This document shows positions 36,651 through 49,800 of a stretch of DNA of 64,000 nucleotides, one piece after another (positions within the stretch are counted from its first letter, which is position 1; each line of letters opens with the position of its first letter). The notes under the pieces were generated by a model. It was not told where the DNA came from. It saw nothing but the letters and a program-made list of their open reading frames with translations, and made no database searches. This DNA is from Sclerurus mexicanus (lineage: Eukaryota > Chordata > Aves > Passeriformes > Furnariidae). The translations under genes and the position numbers were made by a program. The stretch lies in NCBI GenBank assembly GCA_013396755.1, contig VWZF01005684.1:1-64000 (forward strand), given 5' to 3'.

Positions 36651-39600
36651 CTGTTGAATTCTGCAAAGAAGTTTCACATGATTAATTTTTCAATTCTAAT
36701 AAACACTGAAAAGATAACTGAATGATATCCATGTTTATGTATAAGAAAGTTTGATACTTCTCCAATAAGTTTCTATATGTTTACTGAAAAAAAATAATAT
36801 ATTTTGTTTTAAATGCTTCTCATCATCTTTATGTAGGCAGTGTCCTAAAGTTAGGCTTTTTGATCATCACTTATACTAATAGGCTGTTTCCTATTCTATA
36901 TGAAAATTCTGTTTGTTCTACTTAAATATTAATGCTTTATTTCTGATCAATTATTATCTCATGAAAACCCTGCATAGAATTATTTGAGATGACTTTATTG
37001 TGTAACTCTTAAGGAAAAAAAATATGACTCTGGGCTGGACACAGTTCTTTGGCAGGAACAAATAGAAGAAACAACATCATAGAAATGGAAGTGTCATAAA
37101 AAGAACAGAAGAGCACAAACTGTAATTTCTAAGTGCTCAAGATAGCTGCATATAAGTAGTGGGGAGAAGACTGATGTTAAATGGAAGTGAATACAGTCAA
37201 GTGTATTTAAAATTATAACTGGAGATAGTTAAATGATTTTTTGCAGGTCATCACTCATTGACAATTTCTAGAGAAAATCATATGTAACATGAGAATTCAG
37301 CCTTTTCCAACTTGACCATATCCAATGCTTTCAGCATTCAGCTGTTTTTCCTTTTTTTTGCTTCCCTTAAGACACACCATCTGGAGGTCTTCATTAAATG
37401 AAGATTAGACAATCTACTAATAAACTATTTAATTAGAAATTCACCAGCAAGAAAAGTACTAAAACTGTTATTTGTCTTTACTCACAGTTATTAGTTAGAG
37501 AAAAGAAACCACAGTAGTAGCTAGAATGTTTTGTATATTTGAAAAAGTTCTTTTAAGAAAACTTACAGTGTTTCTAACTACAGTAGCTGTTAGAAAAATA
37601 GTCTAGTCCAGACAGAGTATTGGCAGTTATAATTTAAAATATTGTAATAATGCTTCAAAACAGTTTATATAGATCTTTTCTGATTTCAGATGATTTTGTC
37701 ATTCTCTTATCCATTCTAAAAATATAAGAGGCAATAAAACACATAGCTTTTACAACTCATTCTTTTGCACTTTTCATACCAGCATCAGTAGGGAAAATGT
37801 TTCCCTAAAGTTTTATACATGACTAGTAGACACTCAATATTTTTTGAAAGTGAACATGTAGGGCATTTGTCCTGGACTGCTTTAGCATGTATTTCAGGCA
37901 TATCATAGGCATACAAGCCTAGTATGAAATACTCCTCTCTGTAATAAAACTATCTATTTTGGTGAGAATGCTGAAAGAGGACCATTGCTGGGTGTCTTCT
38001 GAGACGGCTGCTCCTGTTCAGTATCAACTGGGTTGAGACCTTCTTAACACATTTCACTAGTGATCTTTTAAAGCTGTCAGGGTGAAATGATTTTCAGTCA
38101 CTTTTCTGTGCGGTGGATTAAAAAGCATGTCCCAAAGCGGTATATTAATAGATTAAAAAGCCAAAGTATTAGTCTAATGCACTGTCCTGTCTCCTTACCC
38201 ATAACTTACAGTAAAACTATCATATGATTATGGCAGTTCTCTGATGAAACAAAGTACCTATATTTTGTTCTCCACAAAGCATTTCACTGATTGGTGCACT
38301 TGCCACTTCAGTGTGATATTCTGTAGGGAGAAGAGTGGTCAAAGTGATTTTTAAAGAGACAAACACCATATGAGCATTGATTTTTAATATTATACTTTTG
38401 AATATGAACTTTATTATGTGTAGTAAATCTAAACATTAGTTGAAAGAAACAATTTTCCTGAGAAATTAAAATATGCTGCTTGTACAGTGCTGAGTCTCAA
38501 GAAGGCCAGGAATGTTTTAATGTGAAACACCCTCAATTCACTTCAAGTTTTGCTCAATAGCTTATCTGGACAGATGGTGGAAGCAAACCACTCATATGGA
38601 ATAGAAAAATTATTTTTCCCTTTGCTAATTGTAATAGAGGAGATATTATGTTCATTTGTTTGTTGATGTGTTTATATAGGGACTACAAAAATATTATTTT
38701 TGTCTCAAATATCTCAATTGCAGTTGCCTTTTATTTTCTGGTGTTTTATTTTGTTTTGTTGTAGGAATGTTCAAATGCCTCATGAGCTTGCTCTGTAAAA
38801 TTGTCTTGGTAGGCTAAGACCCAGGGTACTTTAGCTAAGGAGTTCCCAAGATACAACCTTCTGTAAAATGACCAACTTCTACATCTATTTTTAAGATTTT
38901 CTTAAAATGTTTTTTAAAAATGAGTCCCTCATGCATCCACTTAGGTTCCTGGTTCCTGCCTAGCAACATGAACAGTCCAAGGAATTTGGCATTTTAGAAG
39001 AAAGTGAATTTATCTTTTTACTCTGTGGAACAGTTCTTTGGAGCATTATGGGCAAATTGTGGAGTCTCTACTTTTTTAAGCATATATATTATCTGGAAAC
39101 CAAAAAAGCTATGAATACAATGTGCAGCTTATTTTCTGTCCATGGCTGAAATCTGTTGGTATACTGTTGTATACATGTCAGCACAGTTTAACTTCTATGT
39201 TTGGTGAGAGAGAGGCTGTGTATACAGAGACAAATGCAAGTTTGCTCAAATTTGGAGGTTTGAATGATGCTCTTCTCTGCTAAAACTGTATAATTTCTTA
39301 CATACTAGAGTATTTCTTATATATGCTTCCACTTCTCAGACATATGAAGTACAGTGAGATTTCATGGCAAACTTGTTCATTGATGTCTTTCACATTTAGG
39401 CCAGCACTCCCAAAAGACATACCAAGAAATCCATAGAGTTCTCATCTCTCAGTTTGCATCTCCAATGAGTATCCAAGATTTTACATCTCTGTGTTTACAC
39501 AGGCTGCTGTAACTCATCAGTATAGCAGAGCCAAAACTTGATATATAAAGAGAGAAGACAAAAAAGAGCATTAAGATAACTATGGATTTGAACATATAAA

Positions 39601-40411
39601 AAAAAGTCAAGAAAGAGTCTAAGAAACAATTTACAAAAGGCATAAAAGGTAGTAATAATTCTTCAAATATATCAGGAGTACGAAGCTTACCAGGAGATCT
39701 GAAGGGAGTTCAGAGAAGATAACTTTAAAGTAACAATAGAAACAAACAAAAAAAAAATCACAAAAAAAAGGAAATACTTAAAAAAAATACGTAAAATTTG
39801 AGAAAATTTCAAACATAATAATTAGTATTTGAGGGTGAAACTCATTATATCTGTCTCAAAAAAAAAAAAGATATAAATTGAACTTTAACTATTTTCAAAA
39901 CCTGTGCCTCTCAGATTCCATAGGTTTCCTTGGATAAAATAGCTGAAATATTAACTGTAGCATATAATTTCACTTGCAACAGAGATCGAAGGTGCAGTTT
40001 TTTAAATCATTCAGGGACTCATAAATCTGTAAATTATATGTGTACCCAGAAAATCTGTAAAAATTACAGTAAAGAATAGAATTAGATAAAACATGCATAA
40101 ATTCATTAGGGATAAATAGAATAAAGACTACAACATTTTAGGAAAGAATCATGAAAATATATTAGGAAAGAATCAATAGGTTGTGAAGGAGTCAACAAGT
40201 AAGTAAATAAAGTAAGTTGATGTAGTCATTTGGTTTTCCAAAAACTTTTCTGTTTGGAGTTTCTTCTCCAAAAGCTCTTGAACAGACTTATTGTGAGATA
40301 AAAGAAAGTCTTCTCACATGGAGAAAATATTGGTATGAGAAAAATCGGGTAGAAATAAATTTTCAGAGAGGAAAGAGATCACTAGTGAAGTCTTACATAA
40401 GTCTAATGAAA
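36651..40411. other. Gene desert segment 6
   Basis: AT-rich unique sequence with no gene or well-preserved element. A-rich runs occur at about 39745-39790 and 39859-39870. Confidence 0.5.
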
Positions 40412-40496
40412 GTGGCCCCTGCCCATGGCAGGAGGTTTGGAACTTGATGATCTTTAAGGTCCTTTCCAACTCAGGCCATTCTATGATTCTATGATA
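40412..40496 (+). mobile_element. CR1 3' end (short, forward)
   Basis: GTGGCCCCTGCCCATGGCAG, then GATGATCTTTAAGGTCCTTT, then CCATTCTATGATTCTATGAT. This is the last ~85 bp of an avian CR1, ending in two copies of the 8-bp ATTCTATG tail. It is severely 5'-truncated, as most CR1 insertions are. Confidence 0.92.
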
Positions 40497-41966
40497 TATG
40501 TGCTCTTTATCACCCCAATGAATGATTTAAGAAGAAAGTGAGCTGTAAGGTGAAAAAAATCATAGGCTTTACTAACTTAATCAAAGTACTAAAAATGAGA
40601 GAGACCTGCAAAGTACTGCACAAGGACATCATGATAATGCAAGAGCTACAGATCAAACAGCAAATAAAATCTGAGGTGGATATATTGGAAGGAATATTTA
40701 TTAGGGAACACTCTAAATTTTGTAGTTCAATGAAAACTATTCTCAACACTAGCTAAAAATCAAAATAAAATGAAGTATGGTGATAAATACTGCTCAAAAT
40801 AGGTGTTAGTGTACTGCTTAAGTCCCCCATCTGCATCATGGATATTGAATGTAGAACTGGTATCTCAGCTTTCAAAGGAACACAGGATTTGTCAAAGTCA
40901 AAGGACAGCAGGGACAATCAAAGATATGGAATGGTTTCCATGCAAGTATATATGTCATATGACTAGGATTTTTTGTAAAGAGGATGTAGTAGAAGATATG
41001 ACACATATCTATGTATTCATGATGGCTCTTATGAGAAGAATACTTTACAGTTTTTTCTGCTGCAATAACATCAAAGTCGTCTGATGAAACAAGTCATTGG
41101 TAAGTCCCAGACAAGAAAGGCAGTTTTTCATATAATATGTGGCTAGTTGTGGAATTCCCTGACAAAAGTTTTTAATGTTAGAAATTTATCTGAGATAAAA
41201 AGTGATTAGAAAAAATAATGGAAGAAAAATTTATAAATATGAAAATGCCATTCCTGGCTCAGAAGTTTGAGTTGCAGATCACCCAGTACATACATCAGCA
41301 TAAGATTTTTCTGTTTCCTAACTGTTCCAGAGGTGCCTTCTGACAGGTATTGCCGGAGAAAAGATTACAAGGATCTTTGGTCTCACTAGGTGTTGCTGTC
41401 CTGGTTTTTTCACCTTTCCTTTCCTTCCAGAACCTGGCTGCTCAGAAGCCTATGGCTCAAAGGACACTATCCTTCACAGATAACAGACACCAGGCACAGG
41501 GGTGTGGTAGCTCAGGAGTGAAGTTTGCCCTTATTCTGAATTCAAGAGAAGAGGTTGAGACACATGAAGCCTGGCTTGCCATAAGCGTCCATGTGTCAGC
41601 TGCTCGGTGAGTAAGCCTGATATTTGTGCTGATTTTGCTTGCTATTCACATTGTTAACATGAAGAGGAGCAGGTACAGGAAGACTGAAGACTCAATTAGA
41701 TCAGCACTGTCTGGTTTAGGGGAAGCTGATGATAGGGAGGCCTACGCTGATGAGTGTAAGAAGGGAAATACTATCTCTGGAGCTAACTCCCCCTTGCATT
41801 GCACTGCCGAGACACAAACTATGAGTGAACTCACAGCTTCAGCACACGTGGGCAGTTATGGACAGTGAGTTACAGTGTGGTAGTGGACCTAATGGAAGAA
41901 GTCATGCCAGAAAAGAGTTTGTGAAGGAAATGAAGAGTGCCTTAAAAACAGAGGGTTTTACTATGC
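40497..41966. other. Gene desert segment 7
   Basis: No recognised gene. The frames at 40803-41084, 41350-41610 and 41626-41868 lie just before the probable LTR. I see no retroviral protein motif in them, so I do not treat them as viral remnants. Confidence 0.45.
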
Positions 41967-42281
41967 TGTAAAATGAAGTTCTTGTCTTTTTTTACTGAAT
42001 CACCTTTCTTCTTCCCAAAACCTTTTGAGAGAACTCTTATCTCCCTACCTTAGTATGTAGGAATTCTTTCTTGCAGTGCTATGTGAAGTCCCCTCATTGG
42101 CCCTTAGTTAACCCTTTCCCCATTGGTTGTTAAACCTATAAATACCCCTGACTATGTGAATAATCTCTCTCTCTGCTTCCCCTCCCTGTGGTCTCTGTGT
42201 GGCTCTTTCTCGGGCATCTTGGGGACCACATGAGGGAGGGGGAATGAAGGGGGAGCATCTCCCACCAGCTGTCACATTACA
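41967..42281 (+). mobile_element. Probable solo LTR of an endogenous retrovirus
   Basis: A compact promoter-like layout in forward orientation: inverted CCAAT boxes ATTGG at 42096-42100 and 42122-42126, TATA box TATAAATA at 42137-42144, then a CT-rich leader and GGTCTCTGTGTGGCTCTTTC at about 42190. Possible ends are TGTAAAATG at 41967 and CACATTACA ending at 42281, flanked by ATGC and GTGC, which would be a degraded 4-bp duplication. The U3-R-like arrangement resembles LTRs seen in songbirds. The boundaries and class are uncertain. An old cellular promoter is the alternative. Confidence 0.55.
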
Positions 42282-44389
42282 GTGCACCTCTTCTGGCTGT
42301 CAACATAATTCTGTGTGAGTTTCCTCAGGCAGCTTGCTTCCTATCCCTAATACTTATTTCATTTATAATGTTGTAAAAGCAGTAAAGGAAGAGGGACAAG
42401 AATGGTGCATGTTACTGAAAGACATCTGCTGTATCTTTTCTTCTTCTCTGCTTTAAAAAAATCCCCAACACATACACAACACCTTAAAACAGGTATTGCA
42501 CTCTAACAAGCTGGAAATTAAGACAAATTCATCTTGCAGCACCTGAAAAGAGGAATATGAGTGAAAGACCACAACTAGAGCAATTTCCTGCACTGATTAA
42601 TGTGAAATATAATGGGCATGTTTGAAGATGCATCAGTTCACTGAAAATATAAACAGTGGCAAATAAACAAAAGCAAGAGAAAGGCAAGATAGGTGCCACT
42701 CTAAAATGCACTTTACTAGGGGAAATAACCTGGCTGAAGCTGAGGAAGGAAGAGTAGCTCAAACAGAAGCCTTTACAGTATCTCCATGTGCTTTCTCAGC
42801 TGCCTGGAGCAAGAATCCTGCAAAGCACTGTGAGTTTCCAAAGGCACTTTTTTGTAAATCATGTTTCAAAAGGTAAGAAGTGCTTCCTGATAACTCCAAA
42901 CCAGCTAAAACATGTTGCAGGAGGAAGAGGATGTGCTACCCCATGAGAAAGGAAAGAAATGAATGGGAAGCATAATGAGAGGAATTTTTTTTTTTCAATG
43001 AAGATATCAGGAGGAGAAGATAGGTATTAATACATACTTTCTTCGACAGCAAATAGGGGTCCAGAAGATGGCAGAAAGACAAGTTGTAGTTCATTGTCCA
43101 ACTATGATGTCTGTTATACTAAGTAACTTTATTTGATATAGCAGTAATCATGTAAATATACTGACGAAACACACTATTTTTGAGCAGCTAAAGATTAAAA
43201 CATTTCAAGTCTGAATTGGGTGTACTCAAGACATAAATAGTTTTCCCTTTGTTCGGCCAGACAGAAGATACACAGCCAGAGGGGATACCACACTGGAAAA
43301 AGAAGCATGATTGGTTTCTCTGGTGGCTGTTCAGATCTTATGTGGAAATGAAAGGTGAGATGTGAGACTGGAGAAGGTAGGCAAAACTGTCAAAGTTTTT
43401 GGTTGTCTTGTGGGGGTTTTTTTGGGTTTTTTGTTTTGTTTTGTTTTCTAATCTTCAGATCTGTTTTGCACTCTAAACAGACCATTTTGGGCAGAAATCA
43501 AGGACATATCTTTTTGTAAGTTCTTGTAATATGTGAAAAATGTTCAATAAAATATATCTGGGCTTTTTTAGTTTCTTACCCCAATTTAAGCACAGTTTAG
43601 AAAATAGGTGCCAGAATCTGAAAGAAGCAAAAAATATGGGAAATAATGTGTTATGGTGTACAACTTGGAGGCCAGAGCATAAGAGAATTTAAATGATCAT
43701 GTATTCTGGAAGAAGGAGGGCAGTTCATGCTTACCTGATTATTCTCAAAATTCAATAATTTTGTTTCAAGAGAAAATGACTATTCCTTAACCCAAAACAC
43801 AATGGTATTGCATAACTTACTAGTCTTTAGAATTTACGTAAGCCCATTTCTTTTTGTGCTACTCTCTTATTGAACTTCCTTTCAGACCTTGATTATAATA
43901 TCAATTTGCACTGGGAAAAAAATTAGATCCTTTCAACAACTGCTAAAAAATAGGTGAGGTGTCAAGTGCCCATGTGAACTTGTTTATACAGAATTTAATA
44001 TTTTCTCCATTAATTTATGTTGCCAATAAATCATTATCTGTCATACATTACTCAGTATGACTGCATTTTTGTAGCACCAATAGTCCTTGCTGCTCTAACT
44101 GAACCACATATCTCAGTAGCAATGAAGAGGCTGTAGCACATGCTTCAACATTGTACATGTACATTGTACAACAGTATGTGTGTGTTGAGTGGAGCTGTCT
44201 TGTGGTCTTTTGCCTTACCTACTGTTCAATGCTTGATAAAAGTCCAACCACATGTGTACACACAGTACAATCAAACTGTAGCAGATAGTCCTGAATTTCT
44301 TTTTTTTTAATTTTTTTTTGGATTCTTTTGAAAATTCTATTTTCATAAAAGGAATTCTCTACTGCTTCCTGGTAACTTCAAAATAGAAC
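42282..44389. other. Gene desert segment 8
   Basis: No gene. It contains a G/T tract at about 43396-43449. A 9-bp direct repeat ACATTGTAC spaced by ATGT (44148-44169) creates the palindrome TGTACATGTACA. Confidence 0.5.
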
Positions 44390-44526
44390 CTGAGATTAGC
44401 TGATTAGAGCATGGTGGACATAATGCCAGGGTTGTGGGTTTGATCCTCATAGGGGCCATTCACTTATGAGTTGGACTTGATTCTTGTGGATTCCTTCCAA
44501 CTCAGAGTATTCTGTGATTCTGTGAA
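44390..44526 (+). mobile_element. tRNA-Ile-derived SINE with CR1 tail (TguSINE1-like)
   Basis: The first ~68 bases resemble tRNA-Ile: GATTAGCTGATTAGAGCATG (A-box region, with about five bases of the D-arm missing), then ATAATGCCAGGGTTGTGGG, then the B-box-like GGGTTTGATCC, ending in GGGGCCA. The remainder, CACTTATGAGTTGGACTTGA through CAACTCAGAGTATTCTGTGA, is the CR1-type 3' tail with the octamer ATTCTGTG. This architecture is that of the SINE described in zebra finch, which is mobilised by CR1 machinery. The D-arm deletion and substitutions make it an inactive fossil, not a tRNA gene. Confidence 0.88.
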
Positions 44527-46489
44527 AATATATCAGTTTGTGAACATCTATCCTTGTGCATTTCATTTTTCAGATGAGAGTCCTGAGTCCAGGATCACAA
44601 AGGAAGACACATTCCTAGGGAGGGAGCTGGGAAGCCAGTTGCAGACAGTTGCTTCCTATCACTTCAGATCAGCTAGATGTGGACTCGCTCCATCAGGAAG
44701 ATGTGCAATCACAGTGGCACAGCACTGTGCCTGAAGGAATGATCCTTGTTGGATTGAAGTACCTGCTCTGTCTGCAGGTACTTTTTAGTTTGTCTTGCAG
44801 TTCCCCCAATCTCTCTGGGGTAGAAAACATGTGGGAGAGAAGAGAGTGAAATGCTCATGAGTGGCTGATGAGTTCTCCTCCCCTTATCAGCTAGGAGCCT
44901 AGGATTTTGATTCTTGCTCCATGCATTTTGGATACATGATTTTAGTCAGTAACAAAAATGTATGGGCAGCTTTGAACTTTGAAGTAAGCACTTCCTCACT
45001 TTTTCTACCCCATAAATCTCAGGCAAATTACCTAATCTCTGTACTTTGATTTCTGAAATCTCTAATAAATCTTGCTGTTCATGTTTATAATGCTGAACCT
45101 AAAGTAATAATACACCCTTATAACACTGATCTTAAAGTAAAAATTAACATAAACTGATTACTGACTGCTTAGTACGTTGATTTTGAGCTTGGGAAAATGA
45201 AAATGGTGTTGTCACAAGTATGTTCATTTGAATGTAACTGTGCAGTACCTTGAAATTTATTTGCTGTCCGTGACTAGAAAAAAAATTTTCTTGCTCCTGT
45301 CATCCAGTAGAATTAAAACAGATGAAAATAATTTTTTGTTAGAGAAGAAAAGAAAATACAGGAATAGTGAGAAAGCACAATCTACAGAGTGAAACATACA
45401 AGTGAAATTTGCAATCAGAATTTTTAGAGTTTTCATTAATGAATTTCATTAATAAATGTGTTCTTGCACTGGTGAGCTAAAGACATTTTGTGATATTCGA
45501 ACAGAAAAGGCTTCCTAAAATAGGCATACTGCATTATTTACAACAACTACCTCCCATCCCTGTCCGACAACTAAGGCCCACTGTTAATGATCAATAACCT
45601 CAGAAACAGTCATCATAATATCAGTAAAAGATACTATGTAAATAGTCACCTATTAATTTATTTTCTAGTCTGTTTGCTTTGTAGTGGAAGCGATTTCCAC
45701 AGAATTACAAGCGGTCTGGCAGTGGCATGCAATTTCTTTTTTACTTCTGTACATGAATATTGCACTAGTTTTAATTATTCTACTAACATTTCAAGAATAC
45801 TTGTCAACTTTCTTAACAAACAAAAGTATTAAGTACTTTAGGTGAATCAGTGATTATTGCTTACATTTTACCAGGATCTAAAAGTTGTTCATAACTATAA
45901 ATAAATATTTATCTTCCCCAGTCAACTGATAAAAAAAGATTTTATCATAAACCATTAAAAATTTTGAGAGGACAGCTTCTCTGTAAGTATTAAGTATCAA
46001 ATACTGGCCCTTTGGTGAAACAAGATGCTACACTGCCTTCTGTCTTCATCTGGTGGCAAATTGTTTCTCAATGTACATTTCTTCTTACAGAGGTAAGTCC
46101 TTTGGGATTTAGCAATGCAAAGGACAAGCAGCTGTTTTATAACCAATTCAAACTGTTGTAGTCATTGACAAGAACAGTGTTACTGTGATTCCTGGACAGT
46201 GTTTCTTAGCATCAAGTACCACATGGCTAGATTAGTTTATTTCCATTTCAGAATCTGTGCACCTGTTTGGACCTGCCCTTTCCTAAAGAAACTTTGTCTT
46301 AAAATGCTAGAGGCCCTGCAAGGTGAAGGTAACTGTTTACAGGAGGAATTTTATGGCTTTTCACCCTCACCCACCCCCACACCGACCTCCTTTCAGCTAC
46401 TGCTCTGCCAGATGCATTTAATTATTGCCATAAACTGTAAACACTACTGCATGACCATTTCCCCTTTAGCAAGATTGTGCGTGTGAAAA
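44527..46489. other. Gene desert segment 9
   Basis: No gene. AT-rich unique DNA with a possible MIR-like core listed separately. Confidence 0.5.
45016..45068 (+). repeat. Possible MIR-type SINE core fragment
   Basis: ATCTCAGGCAAATTACCTAA, then TCTCTGTACTTTGATTTCTG. This is similar in order to the MIR core (ACCTTGGGCAAGTTACTTAA, then CTCTGTGCCTCAGTTTCCTC). Only about 50 bases are recognisable, so chance similarity remains possible. Confidence 0.35.
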
Positions 46490-46800
46490 AAGTAAACAGA
46501 TTGTATAACAAAGTGTTCTCTAGCTGTCAGCAAGGGCTTTGAAAATAAAACACTTCCCTCCCGACTCACAATTGGCTGACAGTCGGTGCATAATGAATAA
46601 TAGCTCTTGGGGACCAGCAGAAAGATGTGTGGGAAAACTTTAATTAAAAGCTTGTCAGTACAATTTTACCTGGGTGACATCATCTGACTGAAATCCTGCT
46701 GCTGGGCTTTGTTGTCTATAGGATCGCAGGTAGCACACTTGTTTTGCTGACAGCAAACAATTCAAAAAGTACTTCAAAACACTGGGGGGAAGATGCTATG
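46490..46800. promoter_or_regulatory. Candidate enhancer with four TALE-type sites
   Basis: A compact non-repetitive block with CpGs and no reading frame. It holds four TGACA/TGTCA cores (CTGTCA 46524-46529, TGACAG 46577-46582, TGTCA 46653-46657, TGACAG 46748-46753), the target of MEIS/TGIF-class homeodomains. It also has a palindromic TTTAATTAAA at 46639-46648 and several ATAAT cores. This is the best enhancer-like block of the distal desert. Function and conservation are inferred, not shown. Confidence 0.38.
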
Positions 46801-49800
46801 CTGCCAGTAAAATATAATCTATTTGTGGTGTTCTAATTTTCCAATTAGCAGCTGTAGAAGGCTCTTTGCCATTGTGGGAGGAGGATGACAAACAGGTTTT
46901 TGTAGCTTATTATCTATGATGCTCTCTTGATTATGTATTTTCTTGACATTCCATTCCAGAAAATTGTGTTCCAAAATCAAATACATATTCAAATGTAGAC
47001 AGCTGGGTGTGAGCCAGAAGTACAGACCTAGCATTGAATTCCCAGCTTGAAACTTTCTTATATATATTAAATCAGAGCAAAAAATGCAAGCAACCAAAAA
47101 GTTCACAGTAGAGGACTTTCAGGCTGTGCAAAACTCCTAAGGAATGGGAACTTCATGATGGTCTAGCATAATAAAGCATGTGGTCCAGGAGAAAACTCAC
47201 AGTGATGGATTTGATACTGCTCAACTCAAGGTTCTTGTAGCTAACACAATGAGGTGGCACACATGCTTTTGTATGCTTGTTAGGGTAAAATGGCAATGGG
47301 AATCTGAAAGCCCAAACTTGGCCCTAAAGTTGTAATTAGTAATATTCACGGAAAGAAACTCTCATCTAATTCTGCTGAAATCATTAATGCTAGTAAAGCC
47401 TGGCTATTTTACAAGTAATTTGTAGTAACGGAGAGTAGTTTCTCATAATTTAATGCTATTTAATTCAGTTACATCATGATCTAGCTCAAGACCTGAGCTG
47501 ACTTTAATGGGAATAGGCTGGGTCTGAGCCAAAATCCACTGAGGCCAATGGGAGCATTACCATTGATTTTAAGAGAAGTTGTTTTGGGTGTGTAGATGGA
47601 TGGCATTTACTTAACTGACAAAGGAAAGACTCTCACTGAATTATGTTTGCCTCTTATGAATATTCTCTCAATTTCCTTAATTTTTATGCAATTATGATTT
47701 GCCAAATGTTGGGGAAAATATTATATCTAATTAGTGGTGAACAAAAGTAAACAGGAGGTTTATTTTCTTATTACATGCTAAAATTAAATGCTATTCTTGG
47801 GCATGTATACGTGAGTAATAATTCACAAAGTAACTCCTATGTAAGACTAAAGACAAAGCTTTTAAAACCAAACATTTCTGGTACAATTTCTCTGTGCCAA
47901 ACACAGTCTGAAGACTCATGAACAAGGCTTTATCACTTCTTTTTGCAGAAGAGGATCCAGTTATGCAAGTGGGAAGGAAAACAACTGGAGCAATTACTTA
48001 AGGATTTTTCTTTTCTGCTCTAATCCACTGTGGAATAATACCCAGTTCTTTCGTAAGAGGTATGCCTGTCTAAGGCTTTCAGTCCATGGATATTAAAAGA
48101 TAAACAGGTGCTTTCATACTCCAAAGGGCAAAAAAATGTAACACTAGAATGTAAAATAATTGTAATTTTCTAGTCAAAATGTCCATCACTTATTCAGTGA
48201 CAAACAATATTTGTGAATTTCAATGCATGATAAAATATTTATCTAGAGCTAGATTCATCAAGGCACATCAAGAAGCAGTTTTGCAGTGACTGATTATTAG
48301 GACTTTCAAGACTTCCAGTGCTGTGCATGAGTCAGGAATTACTGATTAGGCTAAATGATAGTTGGCATTTTGACAAGAGTCTCCAAAGTCCCCTTTGAGG
48401 TGAGACTCAAATATATATGTGGCCAAGCAGTACCCTAACAGTCAGTTTACCAAAAATTCATTGACATCATAGCTTTTACTCTGTAATTCTTCCATTTTGT
48501 GTAAATGAAAAAGTGAATGTGTAAGAAACAGTATTTGGGGAATGAGAGGAAGGAAAGAGACATGGCGTGTCAGGCATGATGTTCAGAATGCCCCTGTAAG
48601 GAGGGAAATACCACTTTACATGTTTGATAGAGCAGCAAATGGAACTCACTATTCAAATCCTGATCCAGGAAGCCTTTTTCTGTTTCAGTCACTATTTAAT
48701 TGTGACATAAAAAGTGAACAAAAAGTGAAAAAGCTCAAAAAGCAGTGCAAAGAAAAGTGCATTGCACCCATCTACTGTTTAAAAGCTTTCTTTCAGGAAA
48801 TTCTTTTGGCAAATGCATAACACAAACCGAGGTTTCCTATGAAGTAAGTGATAGACACAAGCTCTCTGTGCTTTCAGAGCAGTACAGACAAAACACCATT
48901 CATGTAGTTTAGGTTTCCTTCAAATATGCCTGTGCCATGTGTTGAAAAGGATGAAATTTTAGGCATAATTCGCAATATTTATCTCATAATCCTCCTTGCC
49001 TTCTTTAGTACTTTTTGTTGAATCATGTGAGGAAACCATGGGTTTTTGAATTAGCTAAAATAAACCCCAGAATTTTCTCAGCTCCATGCAACATGGAGTA
49101 TTTCAGGTGGAGGCTTTTTCATTCGTGTTTTTTCTGACTACCAGTCTGTTGCCATTGTGTTGATCTTGCCAGCCTTTTATTCTTACTCATTATTCAAGAA
49201 CTCAAGCTTCAGAAAATAATGACCTTTTCTGACTAACAGTAGTAAATTTGAAGATCAGGATATCTTGCAGGTGTGGTGAGCAGGAAGAATACATTAGTTG
49301 TCTCATGAAATTAGCTTTATGATTTCATTCTAGTTTCTGTAGTCAGGAATCCTCTTCACAAACTCCACCATAATTGTGATTCTCAGCAGGGTTCATAGGA
49401 AATTTAGTGGATATTTATTTCCCTTAAGCACTCATCATTCATGAACACATATATTAGTGATACAAGGATGGTTGCAGTCTTCCTTGTGCATATAAATCTA
49501 ATGTGATACACCACTGTTTTGCATAGTGTAAGTGAACTGGTGTAAGTGAACTGTCTGGTGTTGTTGTTAGTAAGTAAATTCAGTGTCAGTTAAACCACTA
49601 GACAAAGTACGAGAAGAGAGAGTTTCAGTTGCTGTCAGAGGCATCCTCTGTGATCTTGAGTAAGTAGTTTACAATCTGATTCATTAAAATATTATGTGAT
49701 AAGGATTAGATGCTTACATTTTAGGCAATTAGCAGAATTTGGATGCCTAAGTGAAAGGTTTTTTTAGCTCTAGTAGGTTTTTTGTGCTCAGGTTTTTTGG

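Noticed and set aside
41350..41868. Possible retroviral gag remnant upstream of the 41967 LTR
   Set aside because: The frames show no zinc-knuckle, protease or other retroviral signature, so the LTR is treated as solo.
44148..44169. TGTACATGTACA palindrome as an IRX autoregulatory site (TACATGTA core), with other copies at 27186 and 59248
   Set aside because: Three copies of this 8-mer in 64 kb is close to what AT-rich composition gives by chance (roughly two), and none lies in a candidate enhancer block.
49640..49700. MIR-like CTGTGATCTTGAGTAAGTAG
   Set aside because: Only about 25 bases resemble the MIR core. This is too short to call without a search.
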